A stretch of 64,000 nucleotides of DNA from the NCBI GenBank assembly GCA_028564675.1, contig JAOVVO010000008.1, positions 310,001 through 374,000 on the forward strand, written 5' to 3'. The translations under genes were made by a program, and so were the position numbers. Origin of the DNA: Onchocerca lupi. Lineage: Eukaryota; Nematoda; Chromadorea; Rhabditida; Onchocercidae. The notes beneath the pieces were generated by a model, which saw nothing but the letters and a program-made list of their open reading frames with translations, ran no database searches and was not told the origin of the DNA. Shown piece by piece: positions 29,207-41,471 of the stretch (position 1 is the first letter of the stretch; each line of letters starts with the position of its first letter).

Positions 29207-32200
29207 CTAAGATACTTGAGGTATTAGCCTAATTGGACTATTTATCTCATATTTCATTTTGAAAAATAAAAAAAAAAAAATTCGAAATAGAAATTTTAAC
29301 ATTACCTGGAAAAATTTACTTATTGCAGAAGCTTGTGAAGAACTTTCACGATCATACATTTTTGTAAGTACAGCTGTTCGTAATGTATTCCAAAAGCTAT
29401 CACCGATACATATCAACGTTCCAATGATAAGCCATAAGGAGAGACTTGAATAATTTTTGTGACTTTTATAAAATTTTTAGAATATTTTGTAAACTTATAA
29501 CTTTCTAAATTATTTTAGAAATTTAAAATTTGTAATAATTAAAAATTTTTTCTAAAACTATAATTAAATTATAAGTGAAAGAAAATTAAAGATTTAAGCA
29601 TAGAATTCATTTGAGGATTACAGAAAATTCATTCATTTGTTCGATCGATAATTTTCGCATACATTTATTTTAGTAAAAATTCAACTACTACTGTTTTAAA
29701 TTAAAACCTGATAAATCTGGAAAACTTGAAAAATTTATCGAATTAACAACCTTGGTGATAGATAGGTAACATCATTTGTTGGTTCCAAATTTGCATTTTT
29801 AGGAAAAGCCAACCAAATGCCCAAAAATGCTACTAAATATAATGGTATAGCAATTAGCATTGTTGGCATATATCCGAAATTGTGGATTCGTTTACTTAAG
29901 AAACTAATTAAGCATCCACCTGCAAGAATATTTTTTGAAAATTGAAAAATACCATTGTAGAGATTTGTTAAAAAAAATTATTCTTTTCAATAATTAATTT
30001 AAAATAAATTTCACATAATCAAATGGTTTTTTTTCAGACAAATATTTATCTGAAGTCTAAAATTAAAACGTAAAATTGTCAAAATGAAAATTACAATTCT
30101 TTTTTTTTATCGGAGCAAAACATTATGTCCCTTAATATTAATGTCCTTTGACTTTTATGTTCTTTGATTTTATTTCCTTCCTTTCATCTCGTGTTTTGCG
30201 ACCTTTAAATGTAGTGGAAAACGAAAAAAAAGCAATTTGCAAATCATTCACTTTTTTTTTTTTTTTAAATCGAAAACAAAATTTAAAACTGAGCGTAATC
30301 TTATCATTGTCTTTAATAAAAGAAAACCAAATAAATATCGTTACTTTTATAGAACTAAATCAAACTTTAAATTAAACTTAATAGCGCTTCCGTTTTAAAT
30401 TTATAGCAAGAAATTACTAATACTTAGTTTTCATTATCACCTATTATCCCTGATAAGCTTTCATTATCACCTTTTATCACTAATAAAATCACTACTACCT
30501 TTTTAAGTTTCTTAAATGTTATGTAACAAACATTTTCGTTACTAACCGAAAATTTGTGATGCTGCAGTAATGAATGCATAATAAGCGATAATTTCATTAC
30601 CAAAACCGATGACTGATTTGGAAAATGATAAGCACGACGGATAGATTGTTATATAAAGTGATAATGATAAGCCCATAAACATAAAACCAGTAGCTAATAA
30701 ATGCATTTTTATATCGGTAAATATCTTTATGGTTTTACCTAAAATTTTTATTTTCTTTAAATCTAAAATTAAAAACGACAATTTAAAATGAAAAATTACA
30801 AAATTAAACCAAACTATATTTTGTCGAATTGCACAATTTTAAACTCTCAACTACCATTTTCCTCATCAAATTTAATTTGCAATAGTTTAATTTGAAAAAT
30901 GACAGTTTCGAAAATTTTTAAAAAGTAGTTTCAGAAATAAAACGAACTGATATTATCCTAGATTTTATCAATTAAAATTAAATGAAGTTATGCTATATTT
31001 ATGACACAAATCAATAAATCAATTAATTATTTTACCAATCATATTTGCTAAATTTATAATAATTTCAGAAATTACCCATAGTTTTTGAGAAGCTATCACG
31101 TTTTGTTGCAGATCGATTGGAATGATTGGGTAACAAAGCGAATAAAATATTTGATAAAATTGTAAACACTGATAATCCACCAAAAATATATCTGTCAATA
31201 TTTCATCAATATATTTACGATTAAATTTAAATTCTATTCATAATGCAATCAAATAAAATCGTTATCATGATAATGCAACATATCTTGATTGTTCCAAATC
31301 TCGAATTTTTATAAAATCTTAAATCAACTTAAATTGATGTCATTTTGACATGATAACATAATATATGCAACATTAAAAATTATTAGTTTATTACCTGCTT
31401 AAAGATATGTATTATCAAAAATTGTAAACAAATCAGCTACTGATTAATTCTTTTAAAAATAAGAAAATTTGTCTGAAAGTTTTAAGATTGGAAATCAGTT
31501 ACAACACAAGTCGAACTATTAAATATTTCTAATTAATCATATCTACTTAAAGGTGTGGTTAATTGCTGATTATTCAAAAAAAAAATAAATAAATAAGTAA
31601 ATGAAAATAATTTAAAACATTTGGTTCTAAAATTTGAATTTTTAAAATGAACAATATTTATTTATTGAAGTTTTAAGTAATTTCGAATCTTAATAATATT
31701 CATAATTTAAATTAAAAACTAAAATAAAGCCCAAAATAATGGAGAGAAAACGCGAAAACTGCAAATGGTAAAATCGTAATTTGTTGGATAGCGATTAAAA
31801 TTAGCCTTGCAAACTATTTGTTTTAAATTTTCAAATTACCAACTTTTCTTCATAAGACTTTAAAAATTTTGTTAATGAATGAATAAAAGATTTTGTCAGG
31901 AAACCGAAACAAATTATAATATGAATATATTCAATAATCAATTATCATATCAATCGTGATCCATCACTTATAAATTTCATCTTTCCATTCCATCTCTCCC
32001 AGCTTAAGCTTTAATAGTAGAACATTGTTAATCATGCTTATGTTATTGTTCCTTAATGTCTATCTCTAGATCTCCACTATAAACTTCCCAATCTTTTACC
32101 CCAAAAGGTCATTTTTAGATTAACAAAGGTCATTTCGCTTCATTTCTCCGACTAAAAGGTCATTGCTTCTTTTGTATCCGACAATAAGCATCTCGATTTC

Positions 32201-33123
32201 CTCCAAATCTTCTCACTTCAAATTTGTTTTTTATATTATTAATCGTGCTATAATATTGACATAATTTTTGTTTCTGGATTATTTTATAATTAATCCTCGA
32301 TAAAGTATTTACTATCAACTGTTTTGCATTTTTTCGTTAATACTGTAAATTGACTGCTGCAACAAAAATGTTATTCACCGATATATTTCTTAAGAAGTTT
32401 CCGAAAAATCCGATCAGTTTTATTTTTAAGAAAAAAGATATCGATAATCACCTGATAACATCCATTGACATTTCTGCTTCACCAGTTTTATCAAATATCA
32501 CAAGCAAAAGTATACCGCCGAAGATTAGACTGAAAAACATAAAACAATTATAATGTTACTTTTAATTATTTTTCATAGCTTTCAAAATTCTTATCAACGA
32601 AGAAACAAAAAAAGGTGAAAAAAAGAAATACTTGAATATATTTAATTTTATTTGATTTAATTCCTTTAATAAAAATTAAATATAATCAAAATAAATGAAA
32701 TCACAAAATTCTTCCTTATTTTTTAAGCGTTTTACTGTGCATGCATGGTTTGCATATTACGTCACGTATATTTCCAATAATCACGTATTACTTGCAAGTT
32801 TTTTTAGCAATGCGTAATGTATAATTTCGAACAAAATCGATTAATTAAAAATAAAAGAAGAATATATACATATATAATGTTGTATCATATTTTCATCGAT
32901 TCAATTTTTTTTTTTTTTTCAATGTCGTTCTATTGGATGAAGTTAAAATATTTTTAGATAATAAATAATTTTAACAAATTTAGTTGAAATTTTATGTTTA
33001 AAAAAGAAAAATAATATTTAAACCCGGCAAAATTGATGCCCCAATGAAGACCGCTATTTCTTGATTCATTGCCTGGTGTTGTTATTTCCTTCATGTAAAC
33101 ACCATGACCGATCCAAATAACTG

Positions 33124-33157
<34 letters not shown>

Positions 33158-35084
33158 TCTTTACATCAATTACGTTACTATTCCAAAAAAAAAAAAAAAA
33201 AAAAGAAAAAGAAAAAAACTCTTTTACAGAAATTATCAGAAAATATTGTCATCAAATAATTGAATATTATCAATGTTATCAAATATTTCCAGGTGTCAAA
33301 TACCTGGAAGATTAATAAAAGATGTAGTATCTATATTGACACATACATTTGAAATAATTAATAGGAATTATTAATATTATAACTTCAAATATTTGCACTA
33401 CTATAATGCAATTGAAATGAAATCAATCAATACTGGCATACTTCAACATCAAGTTTATGATTTGATATTTTAAAGAGTTATTAGAATGAAATAATTGCAG
33501 TACTCGCTAAGACGGTTATAATATGGAGAATGATAAATATCATACAATTGAAATGAAATCAATCAATATTGCCATACTTTAACACTAAATGTGTTATTTA
33601 ATAGTTGAAAAACTCACAAGCTGATCCAATACCCATTAAGGCAGATGCAGTATAAAAGATATAACTATTGACAAGCATAAATGTTAGCATGAATATGGTA
33701 TACAGTACACTTGCCAAGAACATCGTCCATTTAGCGGTCAAATAGCTCACAATAAGTGGTGTAATAAACGTTGCTATTGTAAATGAAAAATAGGTAATGC
33801 ACATCCTAAATTAATTTTGTTTTGCTAATTAATTAATTATTTGAAGTTCTTATAAATGATATTCATTGACATCAATCGATTTTTATTAATAAATATTGAT
33901 ATTATAAATAAAATACAAATTAAGAAAATTCTGAATTAATTATTCATTATCTTTTGTTTTACTAATTAATTAATTATTTGCAGTGGTAAAATTCTTATAA
34001 ATGTTACTTATTGGCATTAATCCTCTCTCATAAATGAATATTGAAATTCTAAATAAAAAATGAGTAATACGTATCCTAAATTAATTACTTATTATTTTTC
34101 GCTTTGATAAATGATTAATTATTTATTTGAAAAGATGAATTTCTTAAAAATGGTACTAATTGATAAAGATTTCTTTTTTATTAATAAATATTGATATTGC
34201 AAATGAAAAATAGATAATATACATCCTAAATTAGTAGCTTATTATTCTTTTTTTTTTCAGTTAAGTAAAAAATAATTAATGAAAAAAAAAATAAAAGGGG
34301 TAATTGAAGTAAAAATACAATTAATATTTTGAAAAATCGATTTCATAAATGACATTAATCAATAATTGTAAGAATATAAATTCATTAATTCATTTGTATT
34401 GAATAATTTAATGAAATTCACTTGGATACTATGAAATAGTATTTAATTATTTAAAAATGGTATTTATTAACTGATTAATCAATTATTGCTTGTTTACTTA
34501 TTATTCTAATTACATAAATTTTGCTTGAAATTCTGTTCGAAAATATTAGTTTTATAAATTTTTATACAGCTACAATTTACTTCACGCTAAGATTTTTAAA
34601 CAAATTTATTTTTTGTACTACGAAATTTATAAAATTTTGCCAAGTGAAGATTTATTCTGTTTATTTTTTATTTTTCATTCTTTGAAATAAAGAAGCTTAT
34701 TTTTATTAATACTTTCTAATTCAAAAAATTTTTGGATAACAGTGAAAAATTTAGAAATTATTGCATGGACTTATTTTATTAAAATAAACTTAACGGTTTT
34801 TAACAATTTAAAAAGTCGCTGAATGAGTTTGTTTTTATCAAAATTTGCTTTTGGAAAATTATTAAAATGATAAGCATTATCGTAATTTACCCGTAATATC
34901 CGGCATGTGCCGATATTCGACCGGGAAATGCATTTGACACGGATTGCAAGGCTATTTCGGTGATATAAGCTTGGGTATCGAAGCCAGCAAAAACAAGCAT
35001 AAATGCTATTCCAAACAGAATTATGCATGGCAATTCAGAATTCAAACCGAATTTGGCATAATATTTATTCGATAATTCGTTCAT
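29207..35084 (-). CDS. UNC-93-like multi-pass membrane protein
   Basis: UNC-93 family proteins are about 11-12-helix membrane proteins of the major facilitator fold; C. elegans UNC-93 regulates a two-pore potassium channel in muscle. Eight exons fit in phase: 35084..34891, 33805..33618, 33120..33024, 32529..32452, 31191..31076, 30762..30547, 29919..29751, 29444..29306 (399 codons). Family signs are the first helix (ILFGIAFMLVFAGFDTQAYI), SALMGIGSA, the conserved AFIWIGHGVYMKE...ESRNSGLHWGINF loop, and the late GDSFWNTLRTAVLT...AISKFFQ motif. The 3' end is uncertain. Reading through exon 8 gives 32 more residues to a TAG at 29207 (431 aa). Splicing from GTAATG at 29305 to an in-phase exon at 29117..28977 gives 46 residues, tyrosine-rich and not clearly a helix. 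The start at 35084 follows a TTTTTTAG acceptor, so a spliced leader fits. An optional upstream exon ending at 36069 is also in phase (see findings). Confidence 0.88.
32104..32162 (+). promoter_or_regulatory. Three AAAGGTCA nuclear-receptor half sites in an UNC-93 intron
   Basis: AAAGGTCA occurs at 32104-32111, 32125-32132 and 32155-32162, all in the same orientation, within the intron between exons 4 and 5. AGGTCA is the half site bound by nuclear hormone receptors, a family much expanded in nematodes. Function is inferred from the motif only. Confidence 0.4.
33124..33153. repeat. (AATC)n microsatellite at a splice acceptor
   Basis: Seven AATC units directly abut the acceptor of UNC-93 exon 3. 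On the coding strand they read (GATT)n then GCAG, replacing the usual T-rich tract. Confidence 0.85.
33770..34232 (-). repeat. Imperfect tandem copies including the 5' edge of UNC-93 exon 2
   Basis: The exon 2 acceptor and its first codons (boundary 33805/33806) recur at boundaries 34075/34076 and 34225/34226, with flanking intron sequence such as AATTAATTAATTATTTG and TTTTATTAATAAATATTG also repeated. A weaker copy lies near 33900-33940. The copies keep an AG acceptor but run into stops. Confidence 0.65.
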
Positions 35085-38083
35085 TTGAATAATGCTAATT
35101 TGATCTAAAAAATGACAGAATTATTCAATTTTTCCCATTAAATAACTCAAAAAATATTGTTTTTCAACATAAAAAAAAACTAAATTTTTCCTTTCTTTCC
35201 AATTTATCAATATTCTAAAAATCGATCAATATTGTTTTCTTCTATCATGTAACTATTTTTCTCCGGAAGAAATGATAAAATCAAAATAAAAAATTAATTA
35301 TCAGTAAAAATATTGATAAGCGTAATATCAAAATAAAAAAGTTAGTTATCAGTAAAAGCTCTTGATGAGTATAGTAAAACTTTTACAAATGATAATAAAA
35401 GGGAAGGAAAATTTCCAAACAGTTCAAGACGAAAGATTAATATTATTTGCGGAAAACTGGAAAGAGCATAGGTTATGGACGAAGACAGCGAGAAAAAAAA
35501 AGAAAACAATTGAGTAATACTCATATCAGAATAATTATTATCAAATGATTTTGATAAAGTATTATTAATTAGATATTAGGGATTGAAATTATCATGATAA
35601 AAAGCTTTGGCATGTTAAATAAATTAGCCGAATACAATTTAATCTAAAATGTTCGATTTAATTGCTATTAAATATACAAATTTAAAAATCATCCAGGTTT
35701 GTTTTCATTAAAAATAAACTTATTAATTTTATTATTAGGAATTATAATCATTATTCCTCCATTATTTTACTGTTATCTTTCGTTCTATTAATATTATCAT
35801 TCATTATCATCTTTTGTCCTTCTAATATTGTCATTCATTTAATTATGCGAAATTTTCATTCGATAAATTTGTATGATTTTAATTTATTATTTTCCTCGAG
35901 AAATAATTCGACGAAAATTTTACTTTCTTTCAAGTTTCTGATAATTTTCTGTTGTATAATTTATGTTTTTAATTTTCCAATATAAAACTGAAAATAGTTT
36001 CTGAAAAGAATTTCTTTTAATTGAGGATTAATAATCTGATAAGAAATCATATGAGAAAAAATTCTTACATCTCAGTCCTTTAATAATTATCGATCGCAAC
36101 TTTCGAATGGTTCGAGTCGGCACAATTTTCCGGCAAATTGCATTCTTGACAAAGAAATAAGAATGTATTCCGGAAAAGAAAAATGAATTTTCATGCACAA
36201 AAAAATTTAAATAATTCTCGAAAAAACGATCAATTCTTTTATATAAACGGAAAATATAAATATATATTATACAGACGAGAAATATTATTATTTTGTATTA
36301 ATCGAATCCGTTTTTATATTTTTCTGATAACCGAATTATTAACAAACCGAAATATTATTTACATTTGTTTATTCGTTTTTGTCTGATTGCAATCAAAAGT
36401 CAGCGGAGAAATTTTGGTAATAAACTTTGTGTACTATCTGAATATTTTGACAGAAGGAATCAAGAATTGTCTAAAATCAGGAATTGTATCCGGTTCAGTT
36501 ATCAATATTTTTGACAACTTTTACACCCGTTATCATTTGAAGCATTGTTCATTTATTAATGATAGAACGAATAATTGATTTATTTAAAATTAAGAAAAAA
36601 TAAATGATTAATTTTAATATTACATTAATAATTCTCCATTTATTTCATTCAAGTATTTAAAAAGTGGAAACTATCGATTGATTAAAATTCAATTCCCGTT
36701 TTTCTGGTAAAATTTTTCTCATAATGAATTTTTAGGAACTTTTATGAAATTATTTTTTACTTTTAATTTCATTTTTTTTTAACGTCATTTTTTCCTTCCT
36801 AAATTCAGTAAAAGTAATTTGAATTCAAATTCAGAATTCTCTTAATTTTAATTTCAATTTTTTATTGAATCAAAATTGAAAATGAATTTAAATATAAATA
36901 AAATCTATTTCTCAGCAACTGTAAAAATTAAATTATCATGATTTAAGTGTTTTCATTGTTTTCTCAAAAGTAAAAATACCGGTAAGATCATAGGACGCTG
37001 ATTATTTTTTACTAACATTATTTCCAATTACTCATTAATTAAACAATTACCTTATTTGATTACACAATGAGTTAGTTATAAAAGAAATATTTTCTTGTTT
37101 TTTTAAATACAATTTTCCATTAATTTGATCAATTTATTCAATTATTCAAAAATTAAAATATCAAGAAAGAAGAAAAGGACTAAATTTTTTCAATCGATTA
37201 CAAGATTTGATAATTGCATTAATGATAACGTATCAGTGTATCATTGAATAAACGCGCAACAAAAGAATAGACGAAATTTTTTTTTAATTCTTCAAAAATG
37301 AGTAAATAACTTTGGTTTCAATTGTAGTGACTTTTTTTTTACCCCCTGTTGATGATCAGTCAATAATTGGAAAAGTTTGTTATCAAAAATAATGAAAACC
37401 GGTATTTGCTTTTGATAAATGAGAGAAAAAGAAATCACTTAATTTTCATTTTTCCAATTTTTTAAACTAAATTTTTTATTTTTTGTCTTCTCTTAAATTT
37501 TATTTTTCTTTTCATTTGATAAAAATTATAAAAATGGAAATAACAGCGAACAAAAAAAAAAAAAAAAGAGATTGTAGCAAAAAAAATTTTAAGAAAAAGG
37601 ATTCATTTATATTTGCAATTAAAATTTTAGACTGAAATATTTGCAAAAACAAAAAAAAAAAAAAGAAATTAAGGTGAATAATTCAACGAATTCTCGTTCA
37701 ATATAAAATAAAAAATTTTTTTTTTTCAAAATTATTGCTTTTTTTTTTCTATGAAAAAAAAAAATTTCATTGTCTGTCAGAAATTTTTAACTTTTTTTCA
37801 CTTTTTTTTTCCATGAAATTATTTTAGTTGGTAGATTTAGACGAAGAGAGATTGAATTACAAAACACGAAAACGAATACATCAAAACGTACTTGGAAATT
37901 TTTTCATTTCTAAGCAATTCGGCAAATTTCAAATTTAATTAATGAGTGCATGATGAAACCTTATAAAATGCATTATAGTTTGACTAAATGATGAGCTGTT
38001 TCATTTATTGTTCAAATCAAACAGAACGGTTGAAATTTATCAAAATCTTTTGAATTATTTTGGCAAAAAAAAAAAAAAAAAAG
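35085..38083. other. Intergenic DNA rich in A and T runs
   Basis: No supported gene. The stretch 37540-37830 is unusually dense in runs of 8-16 A or T. A possible extra 5' exon of the UNC-93 gene lies on the minus strand at about 36069-36145. Confidence 0.5.
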
Positions 38084-39639
38084 ATGACAAACTCTTTGAT
38101 GCCATTGCTTCTGTAAGTTTTAGTTTTTATCTTATCTTTTGTATTACTTTTAACTTGATAAAATTTTTGAAAAAAAAATGATATTTTATATCATATTTAT
38201 TGAATTACTGAAATGCTCTAATTTCTTTTAATCGAAATAATCTTAAAAATTTAAAGTTCTACTTTGTGTTCAAGGAATCAATGCTTTTACTTCTTCTTCA
38301 ATCGATAATTTTCAAATTTTAATCTTGAAATTTCATTTTGTATTCAAGGGATAAAGTGTTTTTACTTTCTTCTAACCGACGATTTTTAAATTTAAATTTT
38401 GAAATTTTATTTTATTTTCAAGGAATAAAGTGTTCTTACTTTCTTTCAGCAGAGATTTTTAAATTTTTAATTTTGAAACTTGAAAGTTCTTTGAAACAAG
38501 CCTAATAATAATTTCAGATTACTAATTATTATTCCATCGATTAACGGTCAAGTAATTGGTTCTTTCAATGGTAATATGGCTGGAGATGGGGTAAGTTTTA
38601 TAATTTAATCAATTTTAATTTCAGATTACTAATTACCATATCATTAATTAGCGGTCAAATTGTTGATTCTTTCAATCATGACACGGTTGGGAGTAATGTA
38701 AGTTTTTGTTATTTTATCAAATTTATGAAAACTTTAAAAAAAAAAAACATAGAAATTCTCAACATATTTTGCGAGAATTTCTATTATTTCAAATAATATT
38801 TCCAAAAATTTAAAAAAAAAATTGGGGAAAATTACCAAAAAATCGAAAATTTTCTTTTTTTTTCCTAGCTATATCAATATTCAAATTATTTTTGAATATT
38901 TATACTAATTTATATCCTTTTTGTGAATTTTTAAACTTTTGGATAAAAAAAATTCAAAAATTATCTGTATAATACAAATGATATTAAGGCTAATTTAAAT
39001 TTAATTTAAATTTCTTGTGATTTTCAGTCATTGAATAATAATGCAAATTCGTTTGGAGAAAGAACAACTACTACACGTTCAACATCTAGACCTAGCTTTC
39101 CTTCCAGACCTGGTTATCCACCTGTAGGCCCACCAATTCCATATCCTCGGGGTAAACCTTCTGGTCCGCGATATCCTTGTTATAGAGGATACGGTGGTTA
39201 CGGATATCCTGGTTATGGATACCTTAGTTATACTGGATGTAGTGGACGTGGTGAATTTGGTGGATATGGACCAGGTTTAGGTGGCGGAAGAGGTCTGGGT
39301 GGACCAGGACTTGGTGGATTTGGTGGATATGGACCAGGTTTGGGTGGCAGAAGAGGTCTGGGTGGACCAGGATTTGGTGGATTTGATGGATATGGACCAG
39401 GTTTGGGTGGCAGAAGAGGTCTGGGTGGACCAGGACTTGGTGGATTTGGTGGATATGGACCCGGTTTGGGTGGCAGACCATATCCGGGTGGACGTGATAG
39501 ATTTTACGGACCTGGACCACGTTCGGGTGGTAGACCAGATCTGCGTGGAAGTGGTGAATCTGGCGGACCCAGAGTACAATTGGCTTCATATAACAGCAAC
39601 GATCGTGGAACTCAATTTTCATATATACGAAATCGCTAA
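38084..39639 (+). CDS. Secreted glycine-rich protein with two alternative signal-peptide exons
   Basis: Exon 1 (38084-38112) starts MTNSLMPLL and ends in phase 2. Two exons of exactly 73 bases follow, 38518-38590 and 38625-38697. Each completes the leucine codon and ends in phase 0. The last exon is 39028-39639. Either choice gives 237 aa. The leaders are LLLIIIPSINGQVIGSFN or LLLITISLISGQIVDSFN, each with a cleavage site before Gln (ING|Q or ISG|Q). The mature protein has a Thr/Ser/Pro-rich start, a Gly-Tyr stretch (YRGYGGYGYPGYGY), three to four 20-residue units GFGGYGPGLGGRRGLGGPGL and a polar tail. Such proteins occur in nematode cuticle, eggshell and microfilarial sheath; the exact family is not recognised. 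Using both 73-base exons together gives a TAG at once. Other long frames over the last exon are shadows of the repeats. Confidence 0.82.
38269..38490 (+). repeat. Three 74-bp tandem repeats in intron 1
   Basis: Units start with TTCAAGG at 38269, 38343 and 38417, each 74 bp, with the core TTCAAGGaATaAAGTGtTcTTACTTtCTT. The third unit carries a TTTCTTTCAG decoy acceptor upstream of the true exon 2. Confidence 0.7.
39253..39480 (+). repeat. 60-bp coding minisatellite (20-residue Gly-rich units)
   Basis: Nearly identical 60-bp units encode GFGGYGPGLGGRRGLGGPGL. Differences are few (GGG for GRR, one Asp for Gly, one Phe for Leu), which points to recent expansion or homogenisation. Confidence 0.85.
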
Positions 39640-41471
39640 TTTTTTATGATGCGCAATATGTTAATTTGTTAATGAATCATTTCATTGCTATAAATTTTTG
39701 CCAAAATTGTAATATGTGTGAATCACTGATAAGACGAGAAGTCATTCGAAAGTAAGTTTGATGATCTTTCATTCCAATAAGATAATTTAAAAATTTTCAA
39801 ATTTTTTCACTGTGTACTTTTTATAAGAAAAATTTTCGGAAAAATAATTCAAATATTACTTTTAACACACACACACACACACACTCACACACACATGCAC
39901 ACATTCTATTTATCAGTTTTCATTTCATTACATTCAGATATTTGAAAAACTTTTTTTCCTTTTTTTTTACTGCCGTTCGTAACTTTGTGATTTCAGGAAT
40001 TTTTATTGAATTGCTCATGTATTCATGCACTTGTTCTGGTTAATATCATCAGTGTTTTTCTTTTAAACAAATTAAATTTTTTCTGGTTGACAAAATTTTG
40101 GAAAGAAAAAAAAGAGAGGAATATTTCATTACAAAATAAGATTTGTTGAGAGTATTGATTTGCATGCAATACATTTATTGTTAATATATTATGAAGTTTC
40201 ATTTCCGATTGTAATTATAAGATTTTGAAAAAAAAAAAAAAAAAATTCGTTTCTAAATGTTTATTCCAATTAGAATACTATCGTCGTATTATTTGACCAT
40301 ATTAACGAATTATTATCCATAAAGTTTTAAGAAAAATTTAATCAAATTCGTGATATTTAAAACAAAATCTTTTTCTTTTCAAGTTTCACATTTTAGAATT
40401 GAAAAAAGTGAAATTTAAAACAAATTTTTTCATTATCAAAATTTAGTATTTTGGAATTATAAAAATGGTACGATTAAATTAGACATCATAAGTTTGTTGA
40501 GCTTGGAAAAAGTTGATAAAGAAATTCTCAAATAATGAACAAGAATAGTTACTTTGTTGAAAAATGAATCTATCAAAAAGTTTTTTCCTGTAAAAACTAA
40601 AAGTTAAATTATTTCAAGTTCTTTTATTTAATACTATTTGTTGTTATCATGAGGCTGTTTACATTTTATATTTAACAAGCTCAATGAATATAACTTTTAA
40701 TGGAAGTTAATTAAAAATTGAAATTTTAAATTATATTTATAGTTAAAAGATAAAATTTAGTTAAAAAATATTTATATAAGATGTTGCTAAATTATGTTAT
40801 TTTAAATAAAATGGTCCATTTTTTACTAATAAAAAAGATTAAAATGGATTGGGATGAATTCACGTAACAAAAAAAAATTCACGTAAGCATGACTTTTTTA
40901 TTTTTTGTTTTTTTTTATTTTTTTTTTAAATTTTTTATTTTTTTTTTGTTATACGCCATCATTGATAAGTCGAATTAGTCGTTTGAAAAAAGTTCGTGGG
41001 AACAAATGATTACCGATTCTGCCACTGAATTACCGTATAAATTAGTCATACATCAAATATCATTCGATGTCATTGTTTGCCGGAACAATGATTCTTTGTT
41101 TTTTGATTGACGAAACAATGATTCTTCGTTTATGCTAAAAGCATTTTTACAAGAGAATATCCAAATAAACTGATCACTGGATTATTCTTTCCTTTGTCGC
41201 TTGTAAAGAAGAATACTGATATTTTAAGTAATAAAACTACCGAATAAGATTTCTATTTGATTAATTTAAATAATTTTTGATTTGTTGAGAAAAGAAAAAA
41301 ACCATTTAGACAAGTATTTGCTTATAAAAGAAAAGAAAATTTGCATCAAACAGAAAAATTATATTAACGAATTTTTCATTCATAATCGGCATTTATAATA
41401 AATTAACATTTTAAGTGCTTCAAATCCATTGTCTGCATTTTTCACGTAACTTTAATTAATTCAGATGAAAT
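39640..41471. other. Intergenic region with CA repeat
   Basis: No gene seen. A (CA)n microsatellite lies at 39864-39905, and T-rich homopolymer DNA with a duplicated AATTCACGTAA at 40857-40960. The ATTCAG acceptor at 41464 serves the next gene. Confidence 0.5.

Noticed and set aside
39224..39649. Long open frames on both strands over the glycine-rich exon (for example Ser-Thr-rich or His-Gln-rich readings)
   Set aside because: They are shadows of a 60-bp repeat whose length is a multiple of three, so every frame stays open. Only the Gly-rich frame joins to a signal peptide in phase.
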